Source: Phycisphaerae bacterium
GTDB taxonomy: Bacteria; Planctomycetota; Phycisphaerae; UBA1845; UTPLA1
DNA length: 64,000 bases
Assembly (NCBI GenBank): GCA_023150615.1
Contig: JAKLKO010000007.1
Coordinates: 45,016 to 109,015 of the forward strand
Direction: 5' to 3'
A model generated the notes under the pieces. The model was given only the letters and a program-made list of their open reading frames with translations, was not told the DNA's origin and did not search any database. A program made the position numbers and the translations under genes. Shown piece after piece: positions 44,971 to 58,996 of the stretch (the first letter of the stretch is position 1; the number at the start of each line of letters is the position of its first letter).

Positions 44971-45016
44971 ACGCAGCGACCCACTCGGGGTCTATAGCGG
45001 TCGATAAGGAGAGATC

Positions 45017-47815
<2,799 letters not shown>

Positions 47816-47928
47816 TGGGGAGTGCGGGCCTTCCACCCGCCGACTCGTCACGCCGCAGTGGCTCGCGCGAGACTCCCGCCTCGTAGCCAACGCCGATCGA
47901 TTCCGGTCCCAGGCCGCAGCATGAGCGC

Positions 47929-48392
47929 ATGGTTGCCGGCGAATTGTACGAGGCCTGGGATTCAGACTTGGTACGTCGCCGCGCCCGAGCGCGCGACTTG
48001 ACGACCCGCTACAACGCGACGCGTCAGGACGATCAGGAAGGGCGCCAGGCGCTGCTGCGCGAGCTGCTCGGCCATTGCGGCGAGAAGGTCTGGATCGAGT
48101 CGCCATTCTATTGCGACGACGGCGAAAATGTCGAGCTCGGCGACGGGACCTATCTGAACTTCGGCTGCGTGGTACTTGACTGCGCCCCCCATCAGGCTCG
48201 CCCGCAACGTCTTCGTGGGCGCGTATGTCCGGTTCTACGCCGCCTACCACCCGCTCGACGCCCGCGCGCATTCAGGGGCCCGAGTTGGCCGCCCCGATCA
48301 CCGTCGAAGAAAACGTATGGCTCGGCAGCGCCGAGGCGACCTGTAACCCTACGACGGGTGTTCGCATCGAATCCCCGTACTTCAGCGCGTAA
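47929..48392 (+). pseudogene. maa: Frameshifted maltose O-acetyltransferase (LbH type)
   Basis: The first frame reads AGELYEAWDSDLVRRRARA, TTRYNATRQ, and YLNFGCVVLDCAP, the start of a Maa/NodL acetyltransferase. A run of six C at about 48185 shifts the frame; the next frame continues IRLARNVFVGAYVRFYAAYHPLD. A second shift near 48270 leads to IQGPELAAPITVEENVWLGS and then a wrong C-terminus and a stop. The catalytic His is in AAYH. The repeat-rich C-terminal end is lost, so the gene is inactive. Confidence 0.8.
48343..48368 (+). promoter_or_regulatory. ECF-type promoter motif, SDR-GMC operon
   Basis: GTAAC (48343-48347) and CATC (48365-48368) are 17 bases apart, 84 bases before the SDR start. 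It lies inside the maa pseudogene. Confidence 0.35.
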
Positions 48393-48452
48393 TTCATCGG
48401 CCGCACGGCGCGTCGCAACGAACGCGGCGCGGCGGTCCCTTGGGAGCCCCAA

Positions 48453-49373
48453 ATGCCTACTACAACGATGCCCGATCGATCGACGCCCATGAGCAGCACG
48501 CTCATCCGCAATCTCACGCCCGACCAACTGCCCAAGGTGGTCATGCCGGAGTGCGAGGTGCGGCCGGTCTTAAAAGGCCAAAGGGCGCTCGTCACCGGCG
48601 CCAGTTCGGGCATCGGCCGCGGCATCGCCACGGCGCTCTGTGCGGCCGGGGCGGACGTGATGATCAACTTCGTCGGCGACGAGGCCGCGGCCCGCGCCGT
48701 CGTGGACGAGGCGACGCACTGCGGCTGCGCGAACCGCGGCCGGATGATTGCGCATCGCGCGGATGTGTCCGATGAGGCGCAAGTCGCCGAGATGTTTCGG
48801 CGCATGAAAGACGAATTCGGTACGATCGACATCCTGGTCAACAACGCCGGCCTTCAGCAGGACGCGCCGATCGAAGAAATGACCCTCGCGCAGTGGAACA
48901 AGGTCATCAGTGTCAACCTGACTGGGCAGTTTCTTTGCGCACGCGAAGCGATCCGCGAATTCAAGCGCCGCGGCGTGCAAAAAGACGTTTCCTGCGCCGC
49001 GGGCAAGATCATCTGCATCAGCAGCGTCCACGAGGTAATCCCGTGGGCCGGGCACGTGAACTACGCGGCCAGCAAGGGCGGCGTGTTCCAGCTCATGAAG
49101 TCGATCGCCCAGGAGGTCGCCCCGTGGCGCATCCGCGTCAACAGCATCTGCCCCGGCGCGATCCGCACACCCATCAACATGCCGGCCTGGGCTACTCCGC
49201 AGGCGTACGCCGAGCTGCTGAAGCTGATCCCCTACAAGCGCATCGGCGAGGTCGAGGACATCGCCCGCCTGGCGGTGTGGCTGTCCTCCGATGAGGCGGA
49301 TTACATCACGGGCGCGAGCCTGTTCGTTGATGGCGGGATGACGCTCTATCCGGGTTTTGAAGCAGGTGGATGA
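48453..49373 (+). CDS. Short-chain dehydrogenase/reductase (glucose 1-dehydrogenase-like)
   Basis: The start at 48453 has GGGAG 6 bases upstream. The 306-residue protein has a 35-residue N-terminal extension and then a Rossmann fold: ALVTGASSGIGRGIA for NAD(P) binding, NNAG at about 130, a catalytic Ser in ICISSVHE, and Tyr-x3-Lys in NYAASKGG. The end, ITGASLFVDGGMTLYPGF, is typical of glucose 1-dehydrogenases in stress gene clusters. It would oxidise a sugar or sugar alcohol. The GMC oxidoreductase gene follows 98 bases later. Confidence 0.92.
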   Translation: MPTTTMPDRSTPMSSTLIRNLTPDQLPKVVMPECEVRPVLKGQRALVTGASSGIGRGIATALCAAGADVMINFVGDEAAARAVVDEATHCGCANRGRMIAHRADVSDEAQVAEMFRRMKDEFGTIDILVNNAGLQQDAPIEEMTLAQWNKVISVNLTGQFLCAREAIREFKRRGVQKDVSCAAGKIICISSVHEVIPWAGHVNYAASKGGVFQLMKSIAQEVAPWRIRVNSICPGAIRTPINMPAWATPQAYAELLKLIPYKRIGEVEDIARLAVWLSSDEADYITGASLFVDGGMTLYPGFEAGG

Positions 49374-49471
49374 ACCGAAGACCGTCTGAACGCGGTCCGC
49401 GAGACCTGGGTCAGGCGCCGATTGCAGCTTCTTGTGCTGAGCGCTCAGCGTACCGATCTGTGGAGTCATTC

Positions 49472-51049
49472 ATGAGCGATCGTTACGACGTCATCATCAT
49501 CGGCACCGGCGCCGGTGGCGGGACGCTTGCGGCCAAGCTGGCGCCGTCGGGCAAACGTATCCTCCTGCTGGAGCGCGGCGATTTCGTGCGGCGCGAGAAG
49601 GACAACTGGAGCACGCGGGCCGTCAACGTGGAGGGCAAGTATCACACGAAGGAGGTCTGGCGCGACCGCGCCGGGCACGAACTGCACCCGCACACGAACT
49701 ACTATGTCGGCGGCAACACGAAATTCTACGGGGCGGCGCTGTTTCGACTGCGGAAACAGGACTTCGGCGAGATTCACCATCACGGAGGGGTCTCGCCCGC
49801 GTGGCCGATCGCGTACGACGAGTTAGAGCCGTACTACACCGCAGCCGAGCGGATGTATCACGTACATGGACAGCGCGGCGAAGATCCGACCGAGCCGCAG
49901 GCCAGCGGGCCGTATCCGCATCCGCCCGTCAGCCACGAGCCGCGCATCCAGCGCCTGCACGACGACCTATCTGCGATCGGCTTGCGGCCGTTTCACGTGC
50001 CGCTGGGCATCATGCTCGACGAGGACAATCCGCGTGCCAGCAACTGCATTCGCTGCGAAACCTGCGACGGCCATCCGTGCCTCGTGCAGGCCAAGGCGGA
50101 TGCGCAAACGTGCGGCGTCGAACCAGCCTTGGCCCACAAGAGCGTAACGCTGGTCACCGGCGCGCTGGTGCGGCGGTTGGAGACGAGCGCGTCGGGCCGC
50201 GAAGTGACCGAAGTTGTCGTCGAGCGGAACGGCGTCGAGGAGCGCTACCGCGGCGACATCGTCGTCGTCTCGTGTGGCGCGATTAACTCTGCCGCCCTGC
50301 TCCTACGATCACGAAGCGATACGCACCCGCGCGGGCTCGCCAACGGCTCGGACGTCGTCGGGTGCCACTACATGGGCCACATCAACTCGATCCAGATGGC
50401 CATGTCGCTGTGCCCCAATCCCACGGTTTTTCAAAAGACGCTCGCGATCAACGACTTCTACGGCCCATCCAGTGAATGGGACTTCCCGATGGGCCACATC
50501 TCGTTCGTCGGGAAACTCGATGGCGACACGTTGCGGGCCGGCGCTCCAGCCGTCGTGCCCGGCTGGACGCTCGACACGATGGCGCGACACTCGCTGGACT
50601 TCTGGCTGACGAGCGAAGACCTGCCCGACCCAAACAACCGTGTCGCGCTCGATGGCGACGGCAACATCGTGCTCAGCTACACGCCGAACAATGAGGAAGG
50701 CCACAAGCGGCTCATTGGCAAGCTTAAGAACCTGATGAAGCAGACCTCCAGGTGCGGCGTTCATGGACACGAATGCCACCAGGGCTTGCTCGCCCGCTCC
50801 CTTTGGGTGGGACAGCGCATTCCGCTCGCCGGCGTCGCGCACCAATGCGGGACAATCCGCTTTGGCCGCGATCCGAAGACGTCGGCGCTCGACGTGAACT
50901 GCAAGGCACACGAGGTGGACAATCTATACGTGGTGGATGCGAGCTTCTTCCCGAGCAGCGGGGCAGTCAACCCGGCGCTGACGATCATGGCCAACGCGCT
51001 GCGGGTCGGAGACCACCTGTTGGAACGGCTGGGCTGCCCCGCGACCTGA
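49472..51049 (+). CDS. GMC-family FAD-dependent oxidoreductase
   Basis: The start at 49472 gives 525 residues. An FAD-binding [14 protein letters not shown] motif lies near residue 12, and an LLLERG acidic end of the second strand follows. The [20 protein letters not shown] segment near residue 190 has a four-cysteine cluster seen in gluconate/sorbosone-like GMC enzymes. The C-terminus has the catalytic His region ([13 protein letters not shown]) and [20 protein letters not shown]. It oxidises sugars or alcohols, likely in series with the upstream SDR and the lactonase at 40904. Confidence 0.9.
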   Translation: MSDRYDVIIIGTGAGGGTLAAKLAPSGKRILLLERGDFVRREKDNWSTRAVNVEGKYHTKEVWRDRAGHELHPHTNYYVGGNTKFYGAALFRLRKQDFGEIHHHGGVSPAWPIAYDELEPYYTAAERMYHVHGQRGEDPTEPQASGPYPHPPVSHEPRIQRLHDDLSAIGLRPFHVPLGIMLDEDNPRASNCIRCETCDGHPCLVQAKADAQTCGVEPALAHKSVTLVTGALVRRLETSASGREVTEVVVERNGVEERYRGDIVVVSCGAINSAALLLRSRSDTHPRGLANGSDVVGCHYMGHINSIQMAMSLCPNPTVFQKTLAINDFYGPSSEWDFPMGHISFVGKLDGDTLRAGAPAVVPGWTLDTMARHSLDFWLTSEDLPDPNNRVALDGDGNIVLSYTPNNEEGHKRLIGKLKNLMKQTSRCGVHGHECHQGLLARSLWVGQRIPLAGVAHQCGTIRFGRDPKTSALDVNCKAHEVDNLYVVDASFFPSSGAVNPALTIMANALRVGDHLLERLGCPAT

Positions 51050-51090
51050 CGCTGCAAATTACTCCGGCCCGGCGCGGCGAGGACGAACAT

Positions 51091-51411
51091 GTTCACTGTG
51101 GCCGGATTATCAATGTCGGCAGCCGCGCGGCCCTTGCAGGCGTCGCGGGTCTCGGCGCCTACTGCGCATCCAAGGCCGCGGTTGTCCGTCTGACCGAGAG
51201 CCTCTCGGCCGAGCTGCAGTCCGCGAATGTCCACGTCAACTGCCTGCTCCCCGGCACGATCGACACACCTGAAGACCGCCGGGCGATGCCCGATGCCGAC
51301 CCCGCGACGTGGGTCGCTCTCGATTCGGTCGCCAGCGTGATTCTTTTTCTCGCGTCCGATGCGGCCCGTGCGATCCACGGCGCCGCGATTCCGGTCTACG
51401 GCAAGGGGTGA
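51091..51411 (+). pseudogene. C-terminal fragment of a short-chain dehydrogenase
   Basis: The frame carries [38 protein letters not shown] and [20 protein letters not shown], then the [16 protein letters not shown] end. The Tyr-x3-Lys pair (YCASK) is intact, but the N-terminal nucleotide-binding half is absent and no start codon with a ribosome-binding site is present. It follows directly after the GMC gene, so it is likely a deletion remnant. Confidence 0.75.
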
Positions 51412-51487
51412 TGCGATCCCGGTCACAGCGGATGCCGCAGGGGCGAGCTGGTATCGCCGGTGTATGAGACAGCGGTTAGGAACCAGG

Positions 51488-51518
51488 TTGCCACTCCCGA
51501 GACGCGCTTGGTTATAAT
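51488..51518 (+). promoter_or_regulatory. Candidate promoter of the sigma-54 activator gene
   Basis: TTGCCA (51488-51493) and a perfect TATAAT (51513-51518) are 19 bases apart. The spacing is long, but the -10 box is optimal. The gene starts 78 bases later. Confidence 0.45.
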
Positions 51519-51595
51519 TGGGGCTTCCGCTCGTGGCCGATTCTTGAAACGAGACTGTCACGATCGCGATCCGTTGCTCTGACCGGCCGAAGCGG

Positions 51596-53653
<2,058 letters not shown>

Positions 53654-53707
53654 CCGAGCGGTACCGCATCGCGCACGTCGGACGCGCCCGGCAAGGACGC
53701 TTCCGGG

Positions 53708-53947
53708 CCCTTCCGGCGTACCGGGCAGCTTCACTTCGCCGCACAGCGCCAGCCGTCCGCCCGACGCTGCGGGTTCGAAGAATCGCAAGTCCTTTCGCTT
53801 CCGCCGGCCCGCGCCCGTCCCGAGGCCCTCGACGCGGGCTTCGCCGAACGGGAAGGCGGCCGGGTCCTGCGCGAACAGGACGTTCGCCGCGGACGCGATC
53901 TGCCCGCAGAAATCGACTTCGTGAATGGACTGTTCGATAGTGCTCAT
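53708..53947 (-). pseudogene. N-terminal fragment of an N-6 DNA methylase/restriction protein
   Basis: From an ATG at 53947 eighty codons read STIEQSIHEVDFCGQIASAA, then FPFGEARVEGLG, GRRKRKDLRFF and LCGEVKLPGTPEG. This is the opening of a family of type I/IIG-like N-6 DNA methylases. The frame then enters the antisense of the sigma-54 activator gene and nothing of the catalytic part remains. No other gene is seen between 53654 and 54241. Confidence 0.6.
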
Positions 53948-54194
53948 CGCGCTCACACCTGACGGGACTTCGGGAAACGCCTGCGCGACCGTCCGCGTGA
54001 TGCGGCTACGATAGCCGCGCCGCTGACGCAGCCCAAGTCGCCCTCGCATGCCCACGAACCCTCGTAGCCGCCACGACATTTCGTGAGCGCACCCGCCGGC
54101 GGCATCGTGGCGCATGCCGGGGGCACCCATCTCACATTGCCGTAACCCACTCATCTGAAGGCACTTGCGATTCTACCGCCCAGGCGGTGCTGCG

Positions 54195-54211
54195 TTGGCA
54201 CGGGCCGTGCA
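54195..54211 (+). promoter_or_regulatory. Sigma-54 promoter of the STAS-ECF operon
   Basis: TTGGCACGGGCCGTGCA matches the sigma-54 consensus with GG (54197-54198) and GC (54209-54210) exactly 10 bases apart; only one base of the -12 box differs. The STAS gene starts 31 bases after it. An activator gene lies just upstream. Confidence 0.75.
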
Positions 54212-54241
54212 AAACGCCTGCATCAACGCGAGGAGACGGCA

Positions 54242-54520
54242 GTGCTCAGGATCACACGCGAAACGAAGGACGGGACCGTATGGCTCAGACTCGAAGGCAA
54301 GCTCGTCGGGCCGTGGGTGGACGAATGCCGCAGCGCGTGCGCACAGGAGACGGCCAACGGCCGGCGAATGGCCTTGGACCTTTCGCAGGTCACGTTCGTC
54401 GATCGGGCAGGCGTTCACCTACTTCATCAATTGGCCGAAAGCGGCGTGGAATTGCCGCTGTGTACCAGCTTCGTGGCCGAACTCCTGCGTTTGGAGGAAT
54501 CGCAATGCAAGCGCCTATGA
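54242..54520 (+). CDS. STAS-domain protein (anti-anti-sigma-like)
   Basis: The gene starts with GTG at 54242 with GAGGAGA upstream. The 92-residue protein is a single STAS fold: TVWLRLEGKLVGPWVDE, RMALDLSQVTFVDRAGVHLL, then a C-terminal helix. The position usually holding the phosphorylated Ser in anti-anti-sigma factors reads DRAG, with Ala-Gly instead of Ser-x, so phosphorylation control is doubtful. It overlaps the ECF sigma gene by 16 bases, so it likely acts with that factor. Confidence 0.85.
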   Translation: MLRITRETKDGTVWLRLEGKLVGPWVDECRSACAQETANGRRMALDLSQVTFVDRAGVHLLHQLAESGVELPLCTSFVAELLRLEESQCKRL

Positions 54521-55164
54521 GCAATTCGCTGACTGTCGGTTATCGTGAGCAACCCTGCACCGACGAAGCCTCAATGCTCACGCTCGTCCGCTGCGGCGAT
54601 GAGTCGGCTTGCGAGGAGTTCGTTCGGCGGTTCGGCGGCCAGATGCTCGCGGTCGCGCGGCGCTTTCTGCGCTGCGAGCACGATGCTGCCGATGCTGTGC
54701 AAGAGGCATTTCTTTCGGCGTTCCGCTCGATCCACGAATTCGCCGGCGGCTCCAAGGTCAGCACGTGGCTCCATCGCATCGTCGTCAACGTCTGCCTCAT
54801 GAAGCTGCGCTCGGCCAAAAGCAGTCCCACCACGTCGATCGAGAGTCTGCTGCCGATCTTCGACGCCACCGGGCATCACGCGCGCAGGGTCTCCGCCTGG
54901 GAAGTCCCGCCGCCGGAACGAATGCACACGACCGAGATGCGTCTCAGAGTGCGCGAGTGCATCGCCGAGCTGCCGGAACAGTACCGCGTCATTCTTCTGC
55001 TTCGCGATATCGAAGAACTCGACACGCAGGAAACCGCCGAACGGCTCGGCATCTCGCAGGCTGCGGTAAAGGTCCGTCTGCACCGGGCGCGGCAGGCACT
55101 GCGGACGCTGCTGGAGCCGCTCTTCGTGACCGACCGCGAATGCAGCAGCATACCGGAGCGGTAG
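54505..55164 (+). CDS. ECF sigma factor under sigma-54 control
   Basis: The start at 54505 has GGAGGA 8 bases upstream, inside the STAS gene. The 219-residue protein has region 2 (DAADAVQEAFLSAFRSIHEF, with KVSTWLHRIVVNVCLMKLR) and region 4 (LPEQYRVILLLRDIEELDTQ, then ETAERLGISQAAVKVRLHRA). No anti-sigma gene is adjacent; a solitary zf-HC2 protein lies at 40584-40829. The factor is the best local candidate for reading the G(T/A)AAC-N16/17-CATC promoters between 27.6 and 48.4 kb, but this is inference. Confidence 0.92.
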   Translation: MQAPMSNSLTVGYREQPCTDEASMLTLVRCGDESACEEFVRRFGGQMLAVARRFLRCEHDAADAVQEAFLSAFRSIHEFAGGSKVSTWLHRIVVNVCLMKLRSAKSSPTTSIESLLPIFDATGHHARRVSAWEVPPPERMHTTEMRLRVRECIAELPEQYRVILLLRDIEELDTQETAERLGISQAAVKVRLHRARQALRTLLEPLFVTDRECSSIPER

Positions 55165-55302
55165 TCAGTCCCACGCTCGCATGCGGTTCGGTCGCACCAT
55201 TAGCAGTGCATCCAGCGCCGTCGATTTGATCTCGCCGAGCCCCGACACACGGTCGTTGCGCTCGCTGCGCAGATCATGCTGTAAAGCGGAGCCGAACCGA
55301 TT

Positions 55303-56390
55303 GTGCTCGAGCAACTCGCCATGGCCCAGCGCCTCTTTGGCCCCGACGAGCGACGCGTCGCCGATGCCCACAACTCCCTCGGCACGCTGCTCTACCACAG
55401 CAAGCGGAGCACCGAGGCGGAAAAGCACCTCGAAATCGCGATCGATATCCGGCGTCGCCGCCTGGGACCCGAGCACACGCAGGTCGCCTCCGGGCTGACG
55501 GACCTTGGCGCCGTGCGGTCGGGACTGGGCAGGCACGACGACGCTGTGGCATGCTTCCAGGAGGCGGTGCGAATCGATCGCAAGCGACTTGGCCCCGGTC
55601 CGGACCTCGGCGGCGAGATCGCCATGCTCGGCCGCGTGCTGCAGATTAAGGGCGATCGTGCGGCCGCGGAGCGAGCCTTCCGTGAGGCGCTCACGATGCA
55701 GATCGGGGCTAAGCGCCAGGAAGCCCTCACCGGCCTGGCCGAAATCTGCGCCTCACGCGGCGAGCACGGTGCGGCCGAGGGCTACGCACGTGAAGCCCTC
55801 GCGCTCGTCTCACGGGCCTGGGGGCCGTCCGGTTGGCAGGCCCACTGCGCGACATGCATCATCTCCAACGCCGTGGCGGAACAAGGCTGCCCCCAAGAAG
55901 TCGAGGCCCTGCAGCGATTCTGGCTCGAGAAGCTGCTTGCTAAAGTCGGCCCCGACCATCTCGCCACGGCCCACTCCATGAAGCTCCTCGGCAGCGCCCT
56001 GATCAAGCAGAAGCGCTTCGTCGAAGCCGAATTCTGGCTTCGCCGGGCACTCCCGCCCTTCGAGCGTGCGCCGTCCGAAGAATGGCACTGCCTCTGGACC
56101 CGTAGCAACCTCGCGACATTGAACAGAAGCAATTCGACGACGCCATCGCCCTGGTCGAAGCGAACTACCGCCTCCGACTCCAGAAATTGGGACCGGACAA
56201 CCCCGAGACCCGCGGAACCGCCAGACGCATTGCGAACCTTCGCCTTGCAGCCGGCCGGCCGGAGGATGCAGCCCGCTGGATCGCAAAGACTACCGGCAAG
56301 TCCGAACATCTTTCCGACCGTGCTAAATCGGGGCGCAACGCCAACGCGGCGATTCCGCCGGCCGCGTCGGCCGGGCATCGCCGTGATTAG
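55303..56390 (+). pseudogene. Frameshifted TPR-repeat gene (kinase-TPR remnant)
   Basis: From 55303 the frame shows tetratricopeptide repeats of 42 residues: VADAHNSLGTLLYHSKRSTE, TQVASGLTDLGAVRSGLGRH, then LGRVLQIKGDRAAAERAFRE and LLGSALIKQKRFVEAEFWLR. At about 56125 the frame shifts; another frame carries GPDNPETRGTARRIANLRLA up to 56390. In planctomycetes this type of TPR region follows a Ser/Thr kinase domain, which is missing here. The gene is truncated at the 5' end and shifted at the 3' end. Confidence 0.75.
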
Positions 56391-56517
56391 TTAGACAATG
56401 CGAGAGCTTCTCGAGTGATGAATTCCCGCACCCATTGCCGTTATAATGAACGCACTTCGGGCTACTCGGGATTGATGATCATGTGGTGTTTGCGGCTCTT
56501 GTCGCCGGAGGTGCCAG

Positions 56518-58290
56518 ATGCAATCTTCAAATCAGCTTTCGTGTTCGATGACTTGCCGCCTGCACTGGACCGCGGCGCTGGCGACGGCAGGTTGGTTGAT
56601 TGTCGCGTCGGGGGCCATCGGTGCGGATCGTGTGCCCGATGGACTGTCCGCGTCGGATTGGTCGGGCATTCGCGCGGCGTATGAGGCCCGGCGGCATGCG
56701 GTCGTTGCGACCGGCAATGGCGACTACGTGGCCCGCAATCCGGGCCAGCAATGGCGGACGCGGTTTGACGGGCGTGGATTCGAGATCACGCCCGACAGCG
56801 GCGGCTGGTCGTGGGGATTAGCCTTGGTCGGCTACGGCCGCGCCGACGCACGGCGTGCGATCGGCCATCCAAGCCGCGACCGTGAGGGAGCGGTTTCGCA
56901 GCCTGCGTGCGTGAAGGCCGATGGCGGGCGCGTGTGGTATGACTGGGACGACGTGCTGAGCGAGTGGTATGTCAACGATTCGCGGGGTCTGGAGCATGGA
57001 TACACGGTGCATCGGCGGCCCGCCTCGCTCGTGCGTGAATCCGTTCTCGCACGTGACGCCGCCGGAATCCCTTCCGTCGAAGCGGCGTGGCTTGATTACA
57101 CCGCATTATCAGGGATGGATTCCTGGACGAGTGCGTGCGAGAGGGGATTCTCGCACCAGCGACCGCTGCAATTCACGCTGGCGGTGCGTGGCGATCTGCG
57201 TCCGCGGGTTAGCGGCGACGCGCGAAACGTGACGTTCGTCAACGACGCCGGCGCGGCGGTGGTGAATTACGCCGGGCTGAAGGTGACGGATGCGAATGGC
57301 GCGGAAGTCCCCGCATGGTTCGAGGCAGACAGTGGTGAGCAGGCTGTCTCGATTTTCGTGGACGACCGCGGGGCGCTGTATCCCCTGACCATCGACCCCA
57401 TCGCCCAGCAGGCCTACCTCAAGGCCTCGAACACCGGGCCGAATGACACGTTCGGCTACTCGGTGGCCGTCTCGGGCGACACGGTCGTAGTCGGGGCGCG
57501 TGGCGAGGACAGCAGCGCCACGGGCGTGAACGGCAACCAGGCCGACAACAGCGCCACCTTTTCCGGTGCGGCCTACGTCTTCGTCCGCTGCGGCGCGGCC
57601 TGGAGCCAGCAGGCGTATCTGAAGGCCTCGAACACCGGGGCGGATGACCTGTTCGGCAACTCGGTGGCCGTCTCGGGCGACACGGTGGTGGTCGGGGCGA
57701 TCGGCGAGGACAGCAGCGCCACGGGCGTGAACGGCAACCAGGCCGACAACAGCGCCAACAATTCCGGCGCGGCCTACGTCTTCGTCCGAAGCGGCGGGGT
57801 CTGGAGCCAGCAGGCCTACCTCAAGGCCTCCAACACCGGGGCGAGCGACAACTTCGGCGTCTCGGTGGCCGTCTCGGGAGACACGATCGTGGTCGGGGCG
57901 TATCTCGAGGACAGCAGCGCCACCGGCGTGAACGGCAGCCAGCCCGACAACAGCGCCTTCGCTTCCGGCGCGGCCTACGTCTTCGTCCGCGGCGAGGTCT
58001 GGACCCAGCAGGCGTATTTGAAGGCCTCGAACACCGGGACGGGCGACCAGTTCGGCTGGTCGGTGGCCGCCAGCGGCGACACGGTGGTGGTCGGGGCGCT
58101 TGGCGAGGACAGCAGCGCCACGGGCGTCAACGGCAACGGGGCCGACAACAGCGCCCTTGGTTCCGGCGCGGCCTACGTCTTTTCCCTGGGAACCTGCTGT
58201 GCCGGCGACATGAACGGCGACGGCGTGGTCGACGGCAACGACGTCCAGCTCTTCGTCGACACGTTGCTCACCGGCGGCGCGTGTCCTTGA
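56518..58290 (+). CDS. Secreted FG-GAP repeat protein with dockerin-like tail
   Basis: GGAGGTG lies 5 bases before the start at 56518. The 590-residue protein has a Sec signal peptide (HWTAALATAGWLIVASGAIG). Residues about 30-290 form an unknown N-terminal domain, followed by four FG-GAP-like repeats of 66-67 residues from residue 297, each starting QQAYLKASNTG and containing a SVAVSGDTVVVGA core. The end is a dockerin-like motif (CAGDMNGDGVVDGNDVQLF). Such proteins are exported and may be surface-bound. A GHPSRDREGAVSQ insert near residue 118 looks foreign to the family. An AT-rich TATAAT at 56451-56456 may be the -10 box. Confidence 0.85.
   Translation: MQSSNQLSCSMTCRLHWTAALATAGWLIVASGAIGADRVPDGLSASDWSGIRAAYEARRHAVVATGNGDYVARNPGQQWRTRFDGRGFEITPDSGGWSWGLALVGYGRADARRAIGHPSRDREGAVSQPACVKADGGRVWYDWDDVLSEWYVNDSRGLEHGYTVHRRPASLVRESVLARDAAGIPSVEAAWLDYTALSGMDSWTSACERGFSHQRPLQFTLAVRGDLRPRVSGDARNVTFVNDAGAAVVNYAGLKVTDANGAEVPAWFEADSGEQAVSIFVDDRGALYPLTIDPIAQQAYLKASNTGPNDTFGYSVAVSGDTVVVGARGEDSSATGVNGNQADNSATFSGAAYVFVRCGAAWSQQAYLKASNTGADDLFGNSVAVSGDTVVVGAIGEDSSATGVNGNQADNSANNSGAAYVFVRSGGVWSQQAYLKASNTGASDNFGVSVAVSGDTIVVGAYLEDSSATGVNGSQPDNSAFASGAAYVFVRGEVWTQQAYLKASNTGTGDQFGWSVAASGDTVVVGALGEDSSATGVNGNGADNSALGSGAAYVFSLGTCCAGDMNGDGVVDGNDVQLFVDTLLTGGACP
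57406..58190 (+). repeat. Four tandem coding repeats of about 200 bp
   Basis: Repeat units begin at 57406, 57607, 57808 and 58006, spaced 201, 201 and 198 bases. They are very alike at DNA level, so recent duplication or gene conversion is likely. They encode the FG-GAP-like units. Confidence 0.85.
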
Positions 58291-58326
58291 CGGTTCGCAT
58301 CGCAGGCGCGCCCACTGGGTCCGCGC

Positions 58327-58425
58327 ATCGATTGCACCGGCCGACCGCTGCGCGACTGCGACGGCGGCTGCGCCGTCAACGGAATCGACGTGCCCTGTAT
58401 CGTGCAGGCGCTGCTCGGCTCGTAA
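58327..58425 (+). pseudogene. Remnant of a second dockerin-like tail
   Basis: A frame distinct from the upstream gene reads RIDCTGRPLRDCDGGCAVNG, then IDVPCIVQALLGS and a stop at 58425. It resembles the second half of a planctomycete dockerin (DCNxDGxVNGxDIxxFVQALLG) with a frame change. It may be the original end of the exoprotein gene or of a deleted paralogue. Confidence 0.4.
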
Positions 58426-58456
58426 CCCGGAAACGCCGCGGCGGCGGCCGGGAACA

Positions 58457-58996
58457 ATGGTCTCACAGAGGATGAAAGCGATGATGAGCAAGGCCAGAAC
58501 GGTCAAGGAGTATTTCGCATCGCTGCCGGCCGATCGCCGCGAGGCGCTCGCCGCGGTGCGCAAGGTGATTCTCGACAACCTCGACAAGGACTACGAGGAG
58601 GGCATGGCGTACGGCATGATCAGCTATCACGTGCCGCACCGGGTCTATCCGCCCGGCTACCACTGCGATCCGAAGCAGCCGCTGCCGTTCGCCTGCCTGG
58701 CGTCGCAGAAGAATCACATGGCCATCTATCTGATGTGCATCTACGGTTCCCGGGAGCACGAGGCGTGGTTCCGCAAGGCGTGGGCCAAGTCGGGCAAGAA
58801 GCTGGATATGGGCAAGTCGTGCATCCGGTTCAAGAAGCTCGACGATCTGGCGCTGGACGTGCTGGGCGAGGCGATCGCGCGCGTGCCGGCGCGGCAGTAC
58901 ATCCGTTTCTACGAGGCGGTAATAAAGTCGTCGGGTCGGGCCGGCTCCAAAGCGACGTCCGCGGCGAAGCCCAGGAAGAAGGCGGCGAAGAAGTAG
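58457..58996 (+). CDS. DUF1801-family protein
   Basis: The product has up to 179 residues; a start at 58484 is also reasonable since GAGG lies 10 bases before it. The body is DUF1801 (VKEYFASLPADRREALAAVR, then GMISYHVPHRVYPPGYHCDP and LMCIYGSREHEAWFRKAWAK), and the C-terminus is Lys/Ala-rich (KAAKK), which suggests nucleic-acid binding. The family is widespread with no settled function. It stands alone with no operon partner. Confidence 0.85.
   Translation: MVSQRMKAMMSKARTVKEYFASLPADRREALAAVRKVILDNLDKDYEEGMAYGMISYHVPHRVYPPGYHCDPKQPLPFACLASQKNHMAIYLMCIYGSREHEAWFRKAWAKSGKKLDMGKSCIRFKKLDDLALDVLGEAIARVPARQYIRFYEAVIKSSGRAGSKATSAAKPRKKAAKK

Noticed and set aside
54137-54165. Further ECF-type motif before the STAS gene
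   Set aside because: GTAAC is present at 54141 but no CATC follows at 16 or 17 bases; the sigma-54 promoter explains this region better.
54221-54226. CATCAA box before the STAS gene
   Set aside because: The -35 position 16 bases upstream reads ACGGG, not G(T/A)AAC.
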